Shown here piece after piece: positions 25,128-33,081 of a DNA stretch of 64,000 nt. The notes beneath the pieces are model-generated. The model was not told where the DNA came from and did not search any database. It saw only the letters and a program-made list of their open reading frames with translations. The stretch spans positions 1 to 64,000 of the forward strand of contig DALYDA010000001.1 in the NCBI GenBank assembly GCA_031973435.1, given 5' to 3'. The translations under genes were made by a program, and so were the position numbers. Every line of letters starts with the position of its first letter. Position 1 is the first letter of the stretch. This stretch comes from HK-STAS-PATE-34 sp031973435 (GTDB taxonomy: Bacteria; Patescibacteriota; Minisyncoccia; Phycocordibacterales; UBA9973).

Positions 25128-26783
25128 ATGCCAAACGACCTCATCGACATACTTCTTTCAAAAAGAGGGATAACTGACCCTGAAGAGAGGAGAAAGTTTC
25201 TCAATCCTTCCTACGAGAACGGCTTACACGACCCGTTTCTTATGCGTGACATGGAAAAGGCGACAGTCCGTGTATTTGAGGCGATGGAAGCGAAGGAGAA
25301 GATAGTTATATATTCAGATTATGATTGTGACGGTATCCCAGGGGCTGTGATCCTTTCAGATCTACTCGATATTTGTGGTTACACGAACTACGAAGTTTAT
25401 ATCCCAGACAGACATGATGAAGGGTACGGTTTGCATAAAGATGCAGTAGAGTCTTTTATAAACGATGGAGTGACTCTTATAATCACAATAGATCTCGGCA
25501 TATCTGCTCACGAAGAAGTTTTGTTAGTAAATAGTAAGGGAGTGGATGTAATCATCACAGATCACCACCTTTGTGCAGGAGATGCACCAGAAGCATTTGC
25601 GATATTGAATCCAAAGATAGACGAATATCCGTACAAGATGCTTTGTGGATCTGGAGTTGTTTTCAAATTCGTTCAGGGATTTCTTTTTAAATACAGAGAA
25701 TTTTATAAAATAAAAGAAGGATGGGAAAAGTGGATGCTCGACATGGCAGGACTCGCGACGCTATCTGATATGGTTCCACTTCTTGGAGAAAATAGAACGA
25801 TAGCTTACTTCGGTCTTCAGGTTCTCCGTAAATCAAAGCGACTCGGTTTTCGCGAGCTTCTAAAAACAATAAAACTTGATCAAAGTATTTTGACTGAGGA
25901 TGATATCGCATTTTCCGTAACTCCAAAAATAAATGCAGCGTCCAGGCTCGACACTCCACGTCTTTCTTTTGAGTTATTAAAAACAAAAGATCCAGTCCGA
26001 GCAAAAGAACTCGCATCGAAACTCTCTAGTATCAACGATGAGCGAAAGATACTTGTGGCAACAGCAGTGAAAGAAGCGAAGAAGAAATTGAAAGCAAAAG
26101 ATATCGGCAACTCAATCGTGATCGGGGATCCTTCATGGAGACCGGGGATACTCGGGCTTGTTGCTTCAAAGATACTCGACGAACACAAGATACCAGTTTT
26201 TGTCTGGGGAAGTGATGGTGAGGGTTTGATCAAAGGTTCTTGTAGGTCAGGAAGCATAGGGGTTCTCGACATCATGACAGGCGCGAAGGAGGCGTTGGTT
26301 GAATACGGTGGGCACCATGGCGCAGGAGGATTTGCGACGACAAAGGATTTACTCCATGATCTTCCGATGAGGATTGAGGAATCAGTAAAAGAAATTTTGG
26401 AAAAAGGAATTCCAGACGTAGAAACTGAAAGCGACCCACAAGATGCGATTGTAGACTTGTCGAACGTTTCTAGAAGGACATACAACAACATAGACATACT
26501 TTCACCGTTTGGATTCGAAAACCCAAAACCAATATTTCTTTTCTCTGGCGTGACAGTTGTGAATGTAAAACATTTTGGAAAAATGAAAGATCATTTGGAG
26601 TTAACTCTACGAGATGAATATGGGGAGTCTGTGGCAATCGCATTTTTCAAAACTTCTGACTCTTACAATTTCAAATTAGAAAATGGTGTGAAGTTAGATT
26701 TGTATGGAACTCTTGATTTATCCAACTTTCGGGGGTATGCAAATATAAGGATCCGGATTGTCGACTTGTGTCTTTCGAAATAA
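25128..26783 (+). CDS. recJ: Single-stranded-DNA-specific 5'-3' exonuclease RecJ
   Basis: DHH-family exonuclease for recombination and repair, 551 residues (within family range). DHH domain: YSDYDCDGIPGAVIL (about 64-78), ITIDLGISAHEE, VDVIITDHHLC with the DHH triad (about 143-153), ILNPKIDEYPYKMLCGSGVVFK. DHHA1 domain: GNSIVIGDPSWRPGILGLVASK, CRSGSIGVLDI and GGHHGAGGF (about 398-406). A C-terminal OB-like domain completes the core. Convergence with pilus and ComEC genes would fit processing of incoming DNA, though RecJ is also housekeeping. Confidence 0.94.
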   Translation: MPNDLIDILLSKRGITDPEERRKFLNPSYENGLHDPFLMRDMEKATVRVFEAMEAKEKIVIYSDYDCDGIPGAVILSDLLDICGYTNYEVYIPDRHDEGYGLHKDAVESFINDGVTLIITIDLGISAHEEVLLVNSKGVDVIITDHHLCAGDAPEAFAILNPKIDEYPYKMLCGSGVVFKFVQGFLFKYREFYKIKEGWEKWMLDMAGLATLSDMVPLLGENRTIAYFGLQVLRKSKRLGFRELLKTIKLDQSILTEDDIAFSVTPKINAASRLDTPRLSFELLKTKDPVRAKELASKLSSINDERKILVATAVKEAKKKLKAKDIGNSIVIGDPSWRPGILGLVASKILDEHKIPVFVWGSDGEGLIKGSCRSGSIGVLDIMTGAKEALVEYGGHHGAGGFATTKDLLHDLPMRIEESVKEILEKGIPDVETESDPQDAIVDLSNVSRRTYNNIDILSPFGFENPKPIFLFSGVTVVNVKHFGKMKDHLELTLRDEYGESVAIAFFKTSDSYNFKLENGVKLDLYGTLDLSNFRGYANIRIRIVDLCLSK

Positions 26784-26801
26784 AAGGTGACTAGGTGCTT
26801 G

Positions 26802-26829
26802 TTGGAGTTTCTGGGACTTTTGCTACAAT
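26802..26829 (+). promoter_or_regulatory. Promoter of rnhA, predicted leaderless
   Basis: TTGGAG (26802-26807), 16 nt, then TACAAT (26824-26829) preceded by TGC (extended -10). The box ends 6 nt before the ATG at 26836. Confidence 0.65.
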
Positions 26830-26835
26830 ACTCTC

Positions 26836-27600
26836 ATGATAGTCATATATACAGATGGTTCATCTCGAGGCAACCCAGGTCCTGGAGGATGGGGAGCACT
26901 TATTGTTTCCAACTACAAAGAGTCTATGTCCAAAGAGGACAAAGGTGCTTGCAAGGTTGCAGAGCTCGGTGGACGTGAAGATATGACAACAAACAACAGG
27001 ATGGAGCTCGTCGCTGCAAGAGAGTCTTTTTCATATGTTCTGTCTCGGAACATTGAAGGTGATCTAACTTTGTATACAGATTCTTCCTACGTCAGAGACG
27101 GACTAGATGGCTGGGTATATGGCTGGGAAAAGAACGGATGGAAAACAAAAGCAGGTGAAGATGTACAAAACCAAGATATCTGGAAAGATCTCGCAGGACT
27201 ACTTTTTCGTTTGAAACAATCACGCGAAGTAAACCTTGTAAAAGTTTCTGGACATCACGGCGTCGTGGCAAACGAACACGTCGACGAGATAGCAACATCA
27301 TTTGCCGACGGTGAACAAGTTTTACTTTTCACTGGGTCACTTTCACACTATGAGGAACTTATCGGTGGAGAAATATCTCTTTCAACGGAGACGAAAGGAG
27401 AGAAGAAGACATCAAAGCCCAAAACCAAAGGTCCTGCTTTTTCTTATGTTAGTTTGGTTTCTGGAAAAGTTCACACAGACAAGTCATGGGCAGAATGTGA
27501 AAAAAGAGTGAAAGGTAAAAAGGGAGTTAAATACAAAAAGGTTTTCTCCAAACAAGAAGAGGAGGATCTAGTAGCAGAATTTGGTAAAATAAAAAAATAG
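26836..27600 (+). CDS. rnhA: Ribonuclease HI with C-terminal hybrid-binding domain
   Basis: Degrades RNA in RNA-DNA hybrids; 254 residues, about 100 more than plain RNase HI. The catalytic core carries Asp7 (YTDGSSRGNPGPGGWG), Glu57 (NNRMELVAA), Asp82 (LYTDSSYV) and Asp150 (NEHVDEIA), the DEDD set. After a Lys/Thr-rich linker (about 180-200) comes AFSYVSLVSGKVHTDKSWAE, then KGVKYKKVFSKQEEEDLV, which matches the viroplasmin/RNase H1 hybrid-binding domain. In eukaryotic RNase H1 that domain is N-terminal; here it is C-terminal. Confidence 0.9.
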   Translation: MIVIYTDGSSRGNPGPGGWGALIVSNYKESMSKEDKGACKVAELGGREDMTTNNRMELVAARESFSYVLSRNIEGDLTLYTDSSYVRDGLDGWVYGWEKNGWKTKAGEDVQNQDIWKDLAGLLFRLKQSREVNLVKVSGHHGVVANEHVDEIATSFADGEQVLLFTGSLSHYEELIGGEISLSTETKGEKKTSKPKTKGPAFSYVSLVSGKVHTDKSWAECEKRVKGKKGVKYKKVFSKQEEEDLVAEFGKIKK

Positions 27601-27611
27601 TATTTCAAATA

Positions 27612-27803
27612 CTATTTTGCGAGCTCTCTTTTATGGGCAGTGTTTCTTCTTTTGAGTATTTTGTTCCAATACTTCATCCTTCTTTTAGGAGAAAAAGTAA
27701 GAAGTAAGTCATAGTCGATATCTAGAGATTTATGAAACTCGTCTTCTCTTAAATACAAAAATCTCCAAATATTTCTGATACGACTTTTAAGATAATTTAG
27801 CAT
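27612..27803 (-). CDS. Small basic protein, unknown
   Basis: A 63-residue, Arg/Lys-rich protein (FSPKRRMKYWNKILKRRNTA near the C-terminus) with no recognised family. The case for a real gene is a promoter at 27819-27847 at the right place and a palindrome (ATAGTATTT/AAATACTAT, about 27598-27616) at its 3' side. A nucleic-acid-binding role would fit the charge but is speculation. Confidence 0.5.
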   Translation of the reverse strand: MLNYLKSRIRNIWRFLYLREDEFHKSLDIDYDLLLTFSPKRRMKYWNKILKRRNTAHKRELAK

Positions 27804-27818
27804 CTCAAGTTTTTTCTT

Positions 27819-27847
27819 AGATTATCATGAACTAGTTTTTTGTCCAA
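27819..27847 (-). promoter_or_regulatory. Putative promoter of the small basic protein gene
   Basis: On the minus strand, TTGGAC (27842-27847), 17 nt, TAATCT (27819-27824), 15 nt before the ATG at 27803. Confidence 0.45.
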
Positions 27848-27853
27848 CTAATC

Positions 27854-29350
27854 ATGCCTTCGAAACTTACATACACAATAATATTTGGTTTTATATCTGG
27901 TGTTCTCTTGGAGACATATTTGGATATAGATGAAAGTTTGTTGCTCTGGGTATTTCTCGGGGCAGTATGTCTTTCTGTGATCGGGCTTATCAATTATAGG
28001 TTTGGAAGAAGTGCACTACTTGTTAGTGTTTTTTTGATCTCATTTGTACTCGGAGTTGTACGTATGGTACAGAGCGAAGAAGTTGTTGTAGATACTCTTT
28101 CTGAATTTGTTGGTGAAGAAATAGAAATAGAGGGAACTGTGGCTTCCGAAGTAGAAAGACGAGAGAAAAATCAGAGGTTTGTTTTGGAGGTGGAAGGTTC
28201 TGATCCAAGAATACTGGTATCTACGGAACTTTACCCATCCTTTTACTATGGAGACATTGTTACAGTATCTGGAACACTGAAAGAGCCATCCAGTTTCACC
28301 ACTGACCAAGGAAAGGAGTTCGATTATGCAGGGTATCTTTATAAAGACAATATCTACTACACAATGAGTTTTGTAGATGTAGTAAAGACAGGACACGAAC
28401 CAAAATCTAGATTCCATGAAACACTGTTTCGATTTAAAGGGTCAGTAATTTCAAACATAGAAGACGTGGTCCCTCCGCCTGAAAGCACATTTCTCTCTGG
28501 GATATCTCTCGGTGCAAGGTCTGGAATACCGGAAGAACTAAGAAACAAGTTTATAACTACAGGAACCATCCATATCGTCGCGCTTTCCGGTTACAATATT
28601 TCTGTTGTTGCAAAAGGGATACAGCAGTTCTTTTCTTACTTCTTTTCCCACTACCTATCTTTGTCATTCGGCGCATTTTCTATTGTTCTTTTTGTTCTTA
28701 TGACAGGTGCCCAGGCAACTGCCGTTCGAGCGGGTATCATGGCACTCCTCGTGGTGTTAGCGAAGGCAACTGGGAGAACATACGAAATCTCTAGAGCACT
28801 TTTTATCGCTGGGTTTTTAATGGTACTTGTGAATCCTTCGATACTTGTTTTTGATGTATCTTTCCAGCTGTCATTTATCGCAACACTAGGAATAATACAC
28901 TTCACTCCTGTATTCGAAAGGTGGATGGGGAAGAAGGAAACAGAACCTATGCCAAAAAAGCTACTCGCAAAATCAAAACTATTTATTCGAGATATTATTG
29001 CGACAACTCTCTCTGCGCAAGTAGCCGTGCTTCCATTTATCATTTACAAAATGGGTACGCTCTCAGTTGTGTCTTTCCCAATAAACATACTTATACTTCC
29101 TTTTATCCCTGTCACAATGTACCTAGGTTTTTTTATTGGGATTTTCGGATTCTTAGGATCATGGGTTGTCTTTCCGTTTGGGTATGTCGCCTACAAATTG
29201 CTGTCTTTCGTGCTTTGGTTGATAGACAAAGGGTCAAGTCTTAAAAATGCTTCTATTTCTGTGCAGACTTTTCCATTATGGCTCTGTGCTTCAATCTATT
29301 TAGTCTTGATACTTTTCTTATATATAAAAGAAAAAAACAAAGCGCCATAG
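27854..29350 (+). CDS. comEC: ComEC/Rec2-type DNA channel, membrane part only
   Basis: Predicted inner-membrane channel for single-stranded DNA uptake, 498 residues. N-terminal helices and an OB-like domain (about 70-160, EIEIEGTVASEVERREKNQR) precede the Competence domain with FLSGISLGARSGIPEELRNK, TGTIHIVALSGYNISVV (about 236-252) and GAQATAVRAGIMALLVVLAK, then seven or so transmembrane helices. The C-terminal metallo-beta-lactamase-like domain of full-length ComEC is absent; it is encoded separately at 33082. The pilB/pilC and pseudopilin genes would supply the uptake pilus. Confidence 0.88.
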   Translation: MPSKLTYTIIFGFISGVLLETYLDIDESLLLWVFLGAVCLSVIGLINYRFGRSALLVSVFLISFVLGVVRMVQSEEVVVDTLSEFVGEEIEIEGTVASEVERREKNQRFVLEVEGSDPRILVSTELYPSFYYGDIVTVSGTLKEPSSFTTDQGKEFDYAGYLYKDNIYYTMSFVDVVKTGHEPKSRFHETLFRFKGSVISNIEDVVPPPESTFLSGISLGARSGIPEELRNKFITTGTIHIVALSGYNISVVAKGIQQFFSYFFSHYLSLSFGAFSIVLFVLMTGAQATAVRAGIMALLVVLAKATGRTYEISRALFIAGFLMVLVNPSILVFDVSFQLSFIATLGIIHFTPVFERWMGKKETEPMPKKLLAKSKLFIRDIIATTLSAQVAVLPFIIYKMGTLSVVSFPINILILPFIPVTMYLGFFIGIFGFLGSWVVFPFGYVAYKLLSFVLWLIDKGSSLKNASISVQTFPLWLCASIYLVLILFLYIKEKNKAP

Positions 29351-29361
29351 CGGCGCTTTGT
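29335..29361 (-). terminator. Terminator of the YtxH/YtxG-like pair
   Basis: AAAGCGCC (29339-29346) pairs with GGCGCTTT (29352-29359); the A-run on its left supplies the U-tract on the minus strand. It overlaps the stop codon of the comEC-like gene. Confidence 0.8.
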
Positions 29362-29366
29362 TTAGA

Positions 29367-29657
29367 CTATTTTACTGTTTTCTTCTTGGGTGCAACCTTC
29401 TTTGCTATTTTAGTTCTTATTTTGTCAGTAGTCTTCTTTGCTTTTGGTTCTAGTGTCTTTGCCATACTTTTTATATTTTTCTCTATTTTCTTTACCTTTT
29501 TTACTGTTTCTTTGATTTGTTTCTTTTTTACATCTATAATCTTTCCCATCTTTTTTCTTGTTTCTGCACCCTTCTTTGTTTTATATAGATATATAGCTCC
29601 AGCTGTTGCTGCGAGCGCTATTCCAGTTGCGATTGCTTTGTTTGTTTTCTTTTTCAT
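29367..29657 (-). CDS. YtxH-like envelope/stress protein
   Basis: A 96-residue protein with a hydrophobic helix AIATGIALAATAGAIYLYKT (about 8-27) running into KKGAETRKKMGK, the hallmark of the YtxH family, and a Lys-rich coiled C-terminal tail. The neighbouring upstream gene resembles YtxG (DUF948); the two form a pair in Firmicutes too. The molecular role is unknown; the gene is often stress-linked. Confidence 0.72.
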   Translation of the reverse strand: MKKKTNKAIATGIALAATAGAIYLYKTKKGAETRKKMGKIIDVKKKQIKETVKKVKKIEKNIKSMAKTLEPKAKKTTDKIRTKIAKKVAPKKKTVK

Positions 29658-29678
29658 ATGGATGTTGTTATTTGTAAT

Positions 29679-29939
29679 TTACTTTTTTGTCTTCTTTTTC
29701 TTTTTCATTACTGAAAACACACTATGAACAATAGTTCGAGCTTTCTCCACATCTTCTTTTATATTTTCTGTGGCATGATGCACATCTTCTGTTACAAGTT
29801 TTGCTTCATCAGCAATAGCATTTAATTTCTTTAGAAGTTTGGTTAAATAATATCCAATTAAGATTCCAAAAAAAATAAAAATAATAAAACCGAAGCTTGC
29901 AATAATAAAAAATGTGTCCATTTGCTCAAATTCTGTCAT
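29679..29939 (-). CDS. DUF948/YtxG-like membrane protein
   Basis: An 86-residue protein with one transmembrane helix (FFIIASFGFIIFIFFGILIGYYL, about 10-32) and a heptad-rich amphipathic region (LLKKLNAIADEAKLVTEDVH) ending in a poly-Lys tail. This plan matches DUF948/YtxG proteins, and pairing with the YtxH-like gene 21 nt downstream supports it. A TATAAT -10 on the minus strand lies at 29946-29951, 6 nt before the ATG, so the mRNA is predicted to be leaderless. Confidence 0.65.
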   Translation of the reverse strand: MTEFEQMDTFFIIASFGFIIFIFFGILIGYYLTKLLKKLNAIADEAKLVTEDVHHATENIKEDVEKARTIVHSVFSVMKKKKKTKK

Positions 29940-30013
29940 AAGATTATTATAGCATCTATCTAAGCGAGCTAGAAAATAAAAATACTAAATATTTTGCGAT
30001 GTGCATCTCTCTG

Positions 30014-30042
30014 TTTACTAAAGAGTATCTTCCGGGTATAAT
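30014..30042 (+). promoter_or_regulatory. Promoter of the esterase gene, predicted leaderless
   Basis: TTTACT (30014-30019), 17 nt, TATAAT (30037-30042), 7 nt before the ATG at 30050. It supports that start over an in-frame ATG at 29999. Confidence 0.7.
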
Positions 30043-30049
30043 TTTCTAC

Positions 30050-31192
30050 ATGGAACCAAATTCAATAAATAGCCAAAACCCTATACTGCAAAAGCCAGAT
30101 TTTAATCCAAATACTCGCGTAATCAAGAATAGAAGAGGTCTCATTGTAGGTGGTACTGTCTTTGTGCTAGTTTTCGTGGCCGTTTTAGTTACATTAGCTT
30201 TTCGTGACTCTAGTTCAGATTCTAAATATGCAGACAAAATAGAAAAGTGGGAGGCAAAACAAGAGCAAAAGTTGAGCCTAGGAAATATAGCAGGTTCAGG
30301 TTTGTCAGATGAAGAAGATGATGATTCCTCTGGAAACTCTTCAGGGGATAGTTCAAATGGATCAGTTTCTGGCCCCATTTCATATGACGAAGATTATACA
30401 GTCACAACAAAGAAAGATGTTGTTTATGGAACAGTAGATGGAACATCTCTAAAAATTGATATCTACACTCCAAACGGAGTATCTGGTGCAACTCCAGCTA
30501 TTATGTACATTCACGGAGGAGGTTTCCGTGGTGGAAGTAAAAATGGAGTAGCAGATGACTCTCTTATGCTTGCAAAGCACGGTATCGCTGTTGTGGCGGT
30601 AGATTACCGTCTCTCCGGTGTAGCAGAATTCCCAGCTCAAATACATGATGTTAAAGGAGCAACACGCTTTATAAAAGCAAACGCTTCTACTTACAATATC
30701 GATCCAAACAAAATCTTTTCTCTTGGGGAATCAGCAGGAGGAGTTCTGGCTTCACTTCTTGGTGTAACAAAAACTGGAACAACACTAGAAGGTACTGTTG
30801 GTGGAAACACTTCTTATAATAGTGGAGTTATTGGAGTAATAAATATTTCAGGAAGCTATGTTGCTTCTATTGTCGACACGATGTCTGGAGGAATCAAGAA
30901 TGCCATCTCTGCGGTTGTTGATTGTTCTCCTGTGCCAAGTAGTACATGTGAGAGCGAGTATGAACCACTCTCACCAGAGACATATATAGATAGCACAGAC
31001 GCTCCATTTATAATTCTTCATGGAGACAAAGATGGAAGTGTACCAACTATCCAAGCCGAGACACTTCAAGACAAACTTCAAACAAAAGGTGTTTCAGCAG
31101 AACTTCATGTTGCACCAGATCTTGCACACGTTGGAGGGTTACTCTCTCGCTATCTCGACGAAGTGATCAGTTTCATAAATTCAAACATCTAA
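30050..31192 (+). CDS. Membrane-anchored alpha/beta hydrolase (esterase/lipase, HSL-like)
   Basis: A 380-residue protein. The N-terminal anchor (GLIVGGTVFVLVFVAVLVTL, about 25-44) leads into an acidic Ser/Asp-rich linker and then an extracellular hydrolase. Motifs: oxyanion-hole HGGGF in MYIHGGGFRGGSKNG (about 150-164), nucleophile GESAGG in FSLGESAGGVLASL (about 225), acid in ILHGDKDGSVP and His in LAHVGGL. This is the bacterial hormone-sensitive-lipase/BD-FAE type. The substrate is unknown. Two Cys near residue 285-300 may form a disulphide. Confidence 0.85.
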   Translation: MEPNSINSQNPILQKPDFNPNTRVIKNRRGLIVGGTVFVLVFVAVLVTLAFRDSSSDSKYADKIEKWEAKQEQKLSLGNIAGSGLSDEEDDDSSGNSSGDSSNGSVSGPISYDEDYTVTTKKDVVYGTVDGTSLKIDIYTPNGVSGATPAIMYIHGGGFRGGSKNGVADDSLMLAKHGIAVVAVDYRLSGVAEFPAQIHDVKGATRFIKANASTYNIDPNKIFSLGESAGGVLASLLGVTKTGTTLEGTVGGNTSYNSGVIGVINISGSYVASIVDTMSGGIKNAISAVVDCSPVPSSTCESEYEPLSPETYIDSTDAPFIILHGDKDGSVPTIQAETLQDKLQTKGVSAELHVAPDLAHVGGLLSRYLDEVISFINSNI

Positions 31193-31193
31193 C

Positions 31194-31222
31194 AAAAAAA
31201 CCGCTCATATGAGCGGTTTTTT
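31194..31222. terminator. Bidirectional terminator after the esterase gene
   Basis: CCGCTC (31201-31206) pairs with GAGCGG (31211-31216), flanked by A7 and T6. It separates the esterase gene from the convergent gene at 31240. The same core stem recurs at 10440 and 31841. Confidence 0.85.
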
Positions 31223-31239
31223 GATTAACAAAGTAGGTT

Positions 31240-31707
31240 TTATTGGCAAGCCACAGTTGAGTAATCAACGTGACCTCTCCCTGTTCTACATGACCAGGTT
31301 TTTTCTGGTGTTTCTTCTAGTACCCACTCACCTCCAACATAAGAAGCTTCTCCTTCCAGCCTCTCTTTATTGACTGAGTCGTCTAGTGTTGGAACGACTG
31401 CAACAATGTTATAAAGGGTATCAGATATTTTTGTTGAAGTTACGGTAGGGATTCCTCCCTCAGATGGACTAAAGTCAACATCCCAAGTATTTTCTACCAA
31501 GTCTTTTGCTTCACTGGCTGTCAAATCTTCTACTATAATTTTATTGTCATTATTTTCGTTAGTATCTTTTTCTGAAACTTTATCAGTTTCTTTGATTAGA
31601 TAGCTCTTTATCTCAGATATGTCACTGCCTGTTTTTTGGTAAAGATAAATATTTATTCCAGATAAGATTATTGCGAAAACTACTCCTATTTCTATAATTT
31701 TTGTCAT
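31240..31707 (-). CDS. Membrane-anchored or secreted hypothetical protein
   Basis: A 155-residue protein starting MTKIIEIGVVFAIILSGINI, an N-terminal anchor or signal. The exported part has an acidic stretch, then VENTWDVDFSPSEGGIPTVT and a C-terminal WSCRTGRGHVDYSTVACQ with two Cys likely forming a disulphide. A minus-strand TATAAT at 31739-31744 precedes it by about 30 nt and argues against the longer reading from 31794. No family recognised. Confidence 0.6.
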   Translation of the reverse strand: MTKIIEIGVVFAIILSGINIYLYQKTGSDISEIKSYLIKETDKVSEKDTNENNDNKIIVEDLTASEAKDLVENTWDVDFSPSEGGIPTVTSTKISDTLYNIVAVVPTLDDSVNKERLEGEASYVGGEWVLEETPEKTWSCRTGRGHVDYSTVACQ

Positions 31708-31833
31708 ATTTAAAAATTTCTTATAAATAATAATCTCTATTATAACTGAAATGTCTAGAAAATGTGACAATTTTACAACTAGAGACGAATACATTAAACA
31801 GTTTTAAATAATTATAAGGATAAATATTTATAT

Positions 31834-31860
31834 AAAAAAACCGCTCAGATGAGCGGTTTT
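31834..31860 (-). terminator. Intrinsic terminator for the gene at 31845
   Basis: CCGCTC (31841-31846) pairs with GAGCGG (31851-31856), with an A-run on the left giving the U-tract on the minus strand. Confidence 0.8.
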
Positions 31861-32342
31861 AAATACTCTGAAATATACATTATTTTTAAATTATTGCTGT
31901 CTTCTTTTATAATATCTTCCAATATTATTTCATCAGTTTTTAAATTGTCAAATATGAATATTTCATCATCCTCTGTTAAATTTTCTGTTAAAACAGCCTC
32001 GTTGCCTTCGAAGGTGCACGTTACCTTTCTCAGGGTAACAAATCTCACTAACAATGGGACTTCTGCATTTTCTTGTTCTTGATAATTTTTGCATAGTCCT
32101 TGCAAACTATCTCTTTTGGTTTGCTCATCGTTTTTTGAAGAATCAAAAACAAAATAAGAAATATCCTTTTTCGTCCAAACTTTTAGTAAGAAAAAAAGTT
32201 TTTCCTTAATTTGTAATTTGACTGTTGCTTCGTTAATTTTCGGGATGAGTGTATCTATCCCCATTATCATACCCCCGAACATGGTATTTATAATTTTTAT
32301 TTTTCTCAACACAGTCTTTAATTTTCTTTTCTTATACCACAT
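31845..32342 (-). CDS. Hypothetical protein
   Basis: A 165-residue protein with no recognised family. The N-terminus is basic and the C-terminus acidic. ATGs also exist at residues 21 and 27 (MFGGMIMGIDTLIPK), and a start there would leave a 139-145 residue soluble protein, which I find as likely. Segments such as VPLLVRFVTLRKVTCTFEGN look beta-stranded. A terminator overlaps its 3' end. Confidence 0.5.
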   Translation of the reverse strand: MWYKKRKLKTVLRKIKIINTMFGGMIMGIDTLIPKINEATVKLQIKEKLFFLLKVWTKKDISYFVFDSSKNDEQTKRDSLQGLCKNYQEQENAEVPLLVRFVTLRKVTCTFEGNEAVLTENLTEDDEIFIFDNLKTDEIILEDIIKEDSNNLKIMYISEYLKPLI

Positions 32343-32421
32343 GTTTTTATATGTCGCAATACCTACTTTTTAAGTAGATAATTTACAGGGTGGGCGGTAT
32401 AAGAAAAGAACAATTTACATT

Positions 32422-32449
32422 AAATCCGGGACAAATTCCCGGATTTTTA
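32422..32449. terminator. Hairpin downstream of the superoxide dismutase gene
   Basis: AAATCCGGG pairs with CCCGGATTT around a 7-nt loop. The T-run is on the plus-strand side, so termination of the minus-strand gene is less certain than the stem itself. Confidence 0.55.
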
Positions 32450-32451
32450 TT

Positions 32452-33027
32452 TTACTTTTTAAAATTTTCTTCGATCACTTTCCAGTTTAGATTCTCGAAG
32501 AAGTCTGCGACATATTGCTTCTTTCCGCTTGGTTGATAGTCTGCAACATATGAGTGCTCCCACATATCGAGACCAAGTATCATTTCACATCCGTTTAGTT
32601 GTCCCAAGTGTTGTTCGTCTATCCAAGTTGTTAGAAACTTATCTTCTTTTTTGTCATACCAGAGAACTGCCCAGCCGATACCACGAGTTACGGCAAGAGA
32701 AGAAAATTCTTTTACAAAACTTTCACATGAGCCGAAAAGTCCAATGATTCTTTTCCCAAGCTCACTTTCAGGGTTCAGTGGCGTTGCTCCACCTTCAAGT
32801 GAAGCAAAGTAGACTTCATGATTTCTCATGCCGTTGTATTCGAAACTGAAACGACGAAAAAGTTCTCCTGCGACATAAGGGTCTTTCTCACTGTTGAGAG
32901 TAGACATTTTTTCTATGATTAGATTGGCATTTTTCACATAGCCCTCGTAGAGCTTTATGTGTTCTTCTATTGTTTTTGTGCTGATTCCTTTAAGTGCTCC
33001 GATATTGAAAGTTTTTGGTGTAAACAT
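32452..33027 (-). CDS. sodA: Fe/Mn superoxide dismutase
   Basis: Dismutates superoxide to peroxide and oxygen; 191 residues, normal length. The four metal ligands are in place: His in EEHIKLYEGYV (about 22), His in MRNHEVYFASL (about 70), and Asp and His in LDMWEHSYV (about 155 and 159). Metal choice cannot be settled by eye, so the sodA symbol is provisional (sodB is equally possible). The presence suggests exposure to oxygen despite a reduced lifestyle. Confidence 0.9.
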   Translation of the reverse strand: MFTPKTFNIGALKGISTKTIEEHIKLYEGYVKNANLIIEKMSTLNSEKDPYVAGELFRRFSFEYNGMRNHEVYFASLEGGATPLNPESELGKRIIGLFGSCESFVKEFSSLAVTRGIGWAVLWYDKKEDKFLTTWIDEQHLGQLNGCEMILGLDMWEHSYVADYQPSGKKQYVADFFENLNWKVIEENFKK

Positions 33028-33069
33028 GGGATTTTCGTTAGTGTTAATTACTTTTATTCTATCACAGGC

Positions 33070-33075
33070 TATAAT
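33070..33075 (+). promoter_or_regulatory. -10 box of the ComEC metallo-beta-lactamase gene, predicted leaderless
   Basis: TATAAT ends 6 nt before a GTG at 33082, placing the expected transcription start on the start codon. Confidence 0.6.
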
Positions 33076-33081
33076 TTTATA

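Noticed and set aside
27602..27616. Palindrome after rnhA as a definite terminator
   Set aside because: The stem is almost entirely A/T, so termination is doubtful; it is mentioned only as context for the small basic gene.
29278..29727. Plus-strand hydrophobic open frame of about 149 codons
   Set aside because: It is antisense to the YtxH-like and DUF948-like genes, whose families and spacing are recognisable; its Phe/Ile-rich content reflects the Lys-rich genes opposite.
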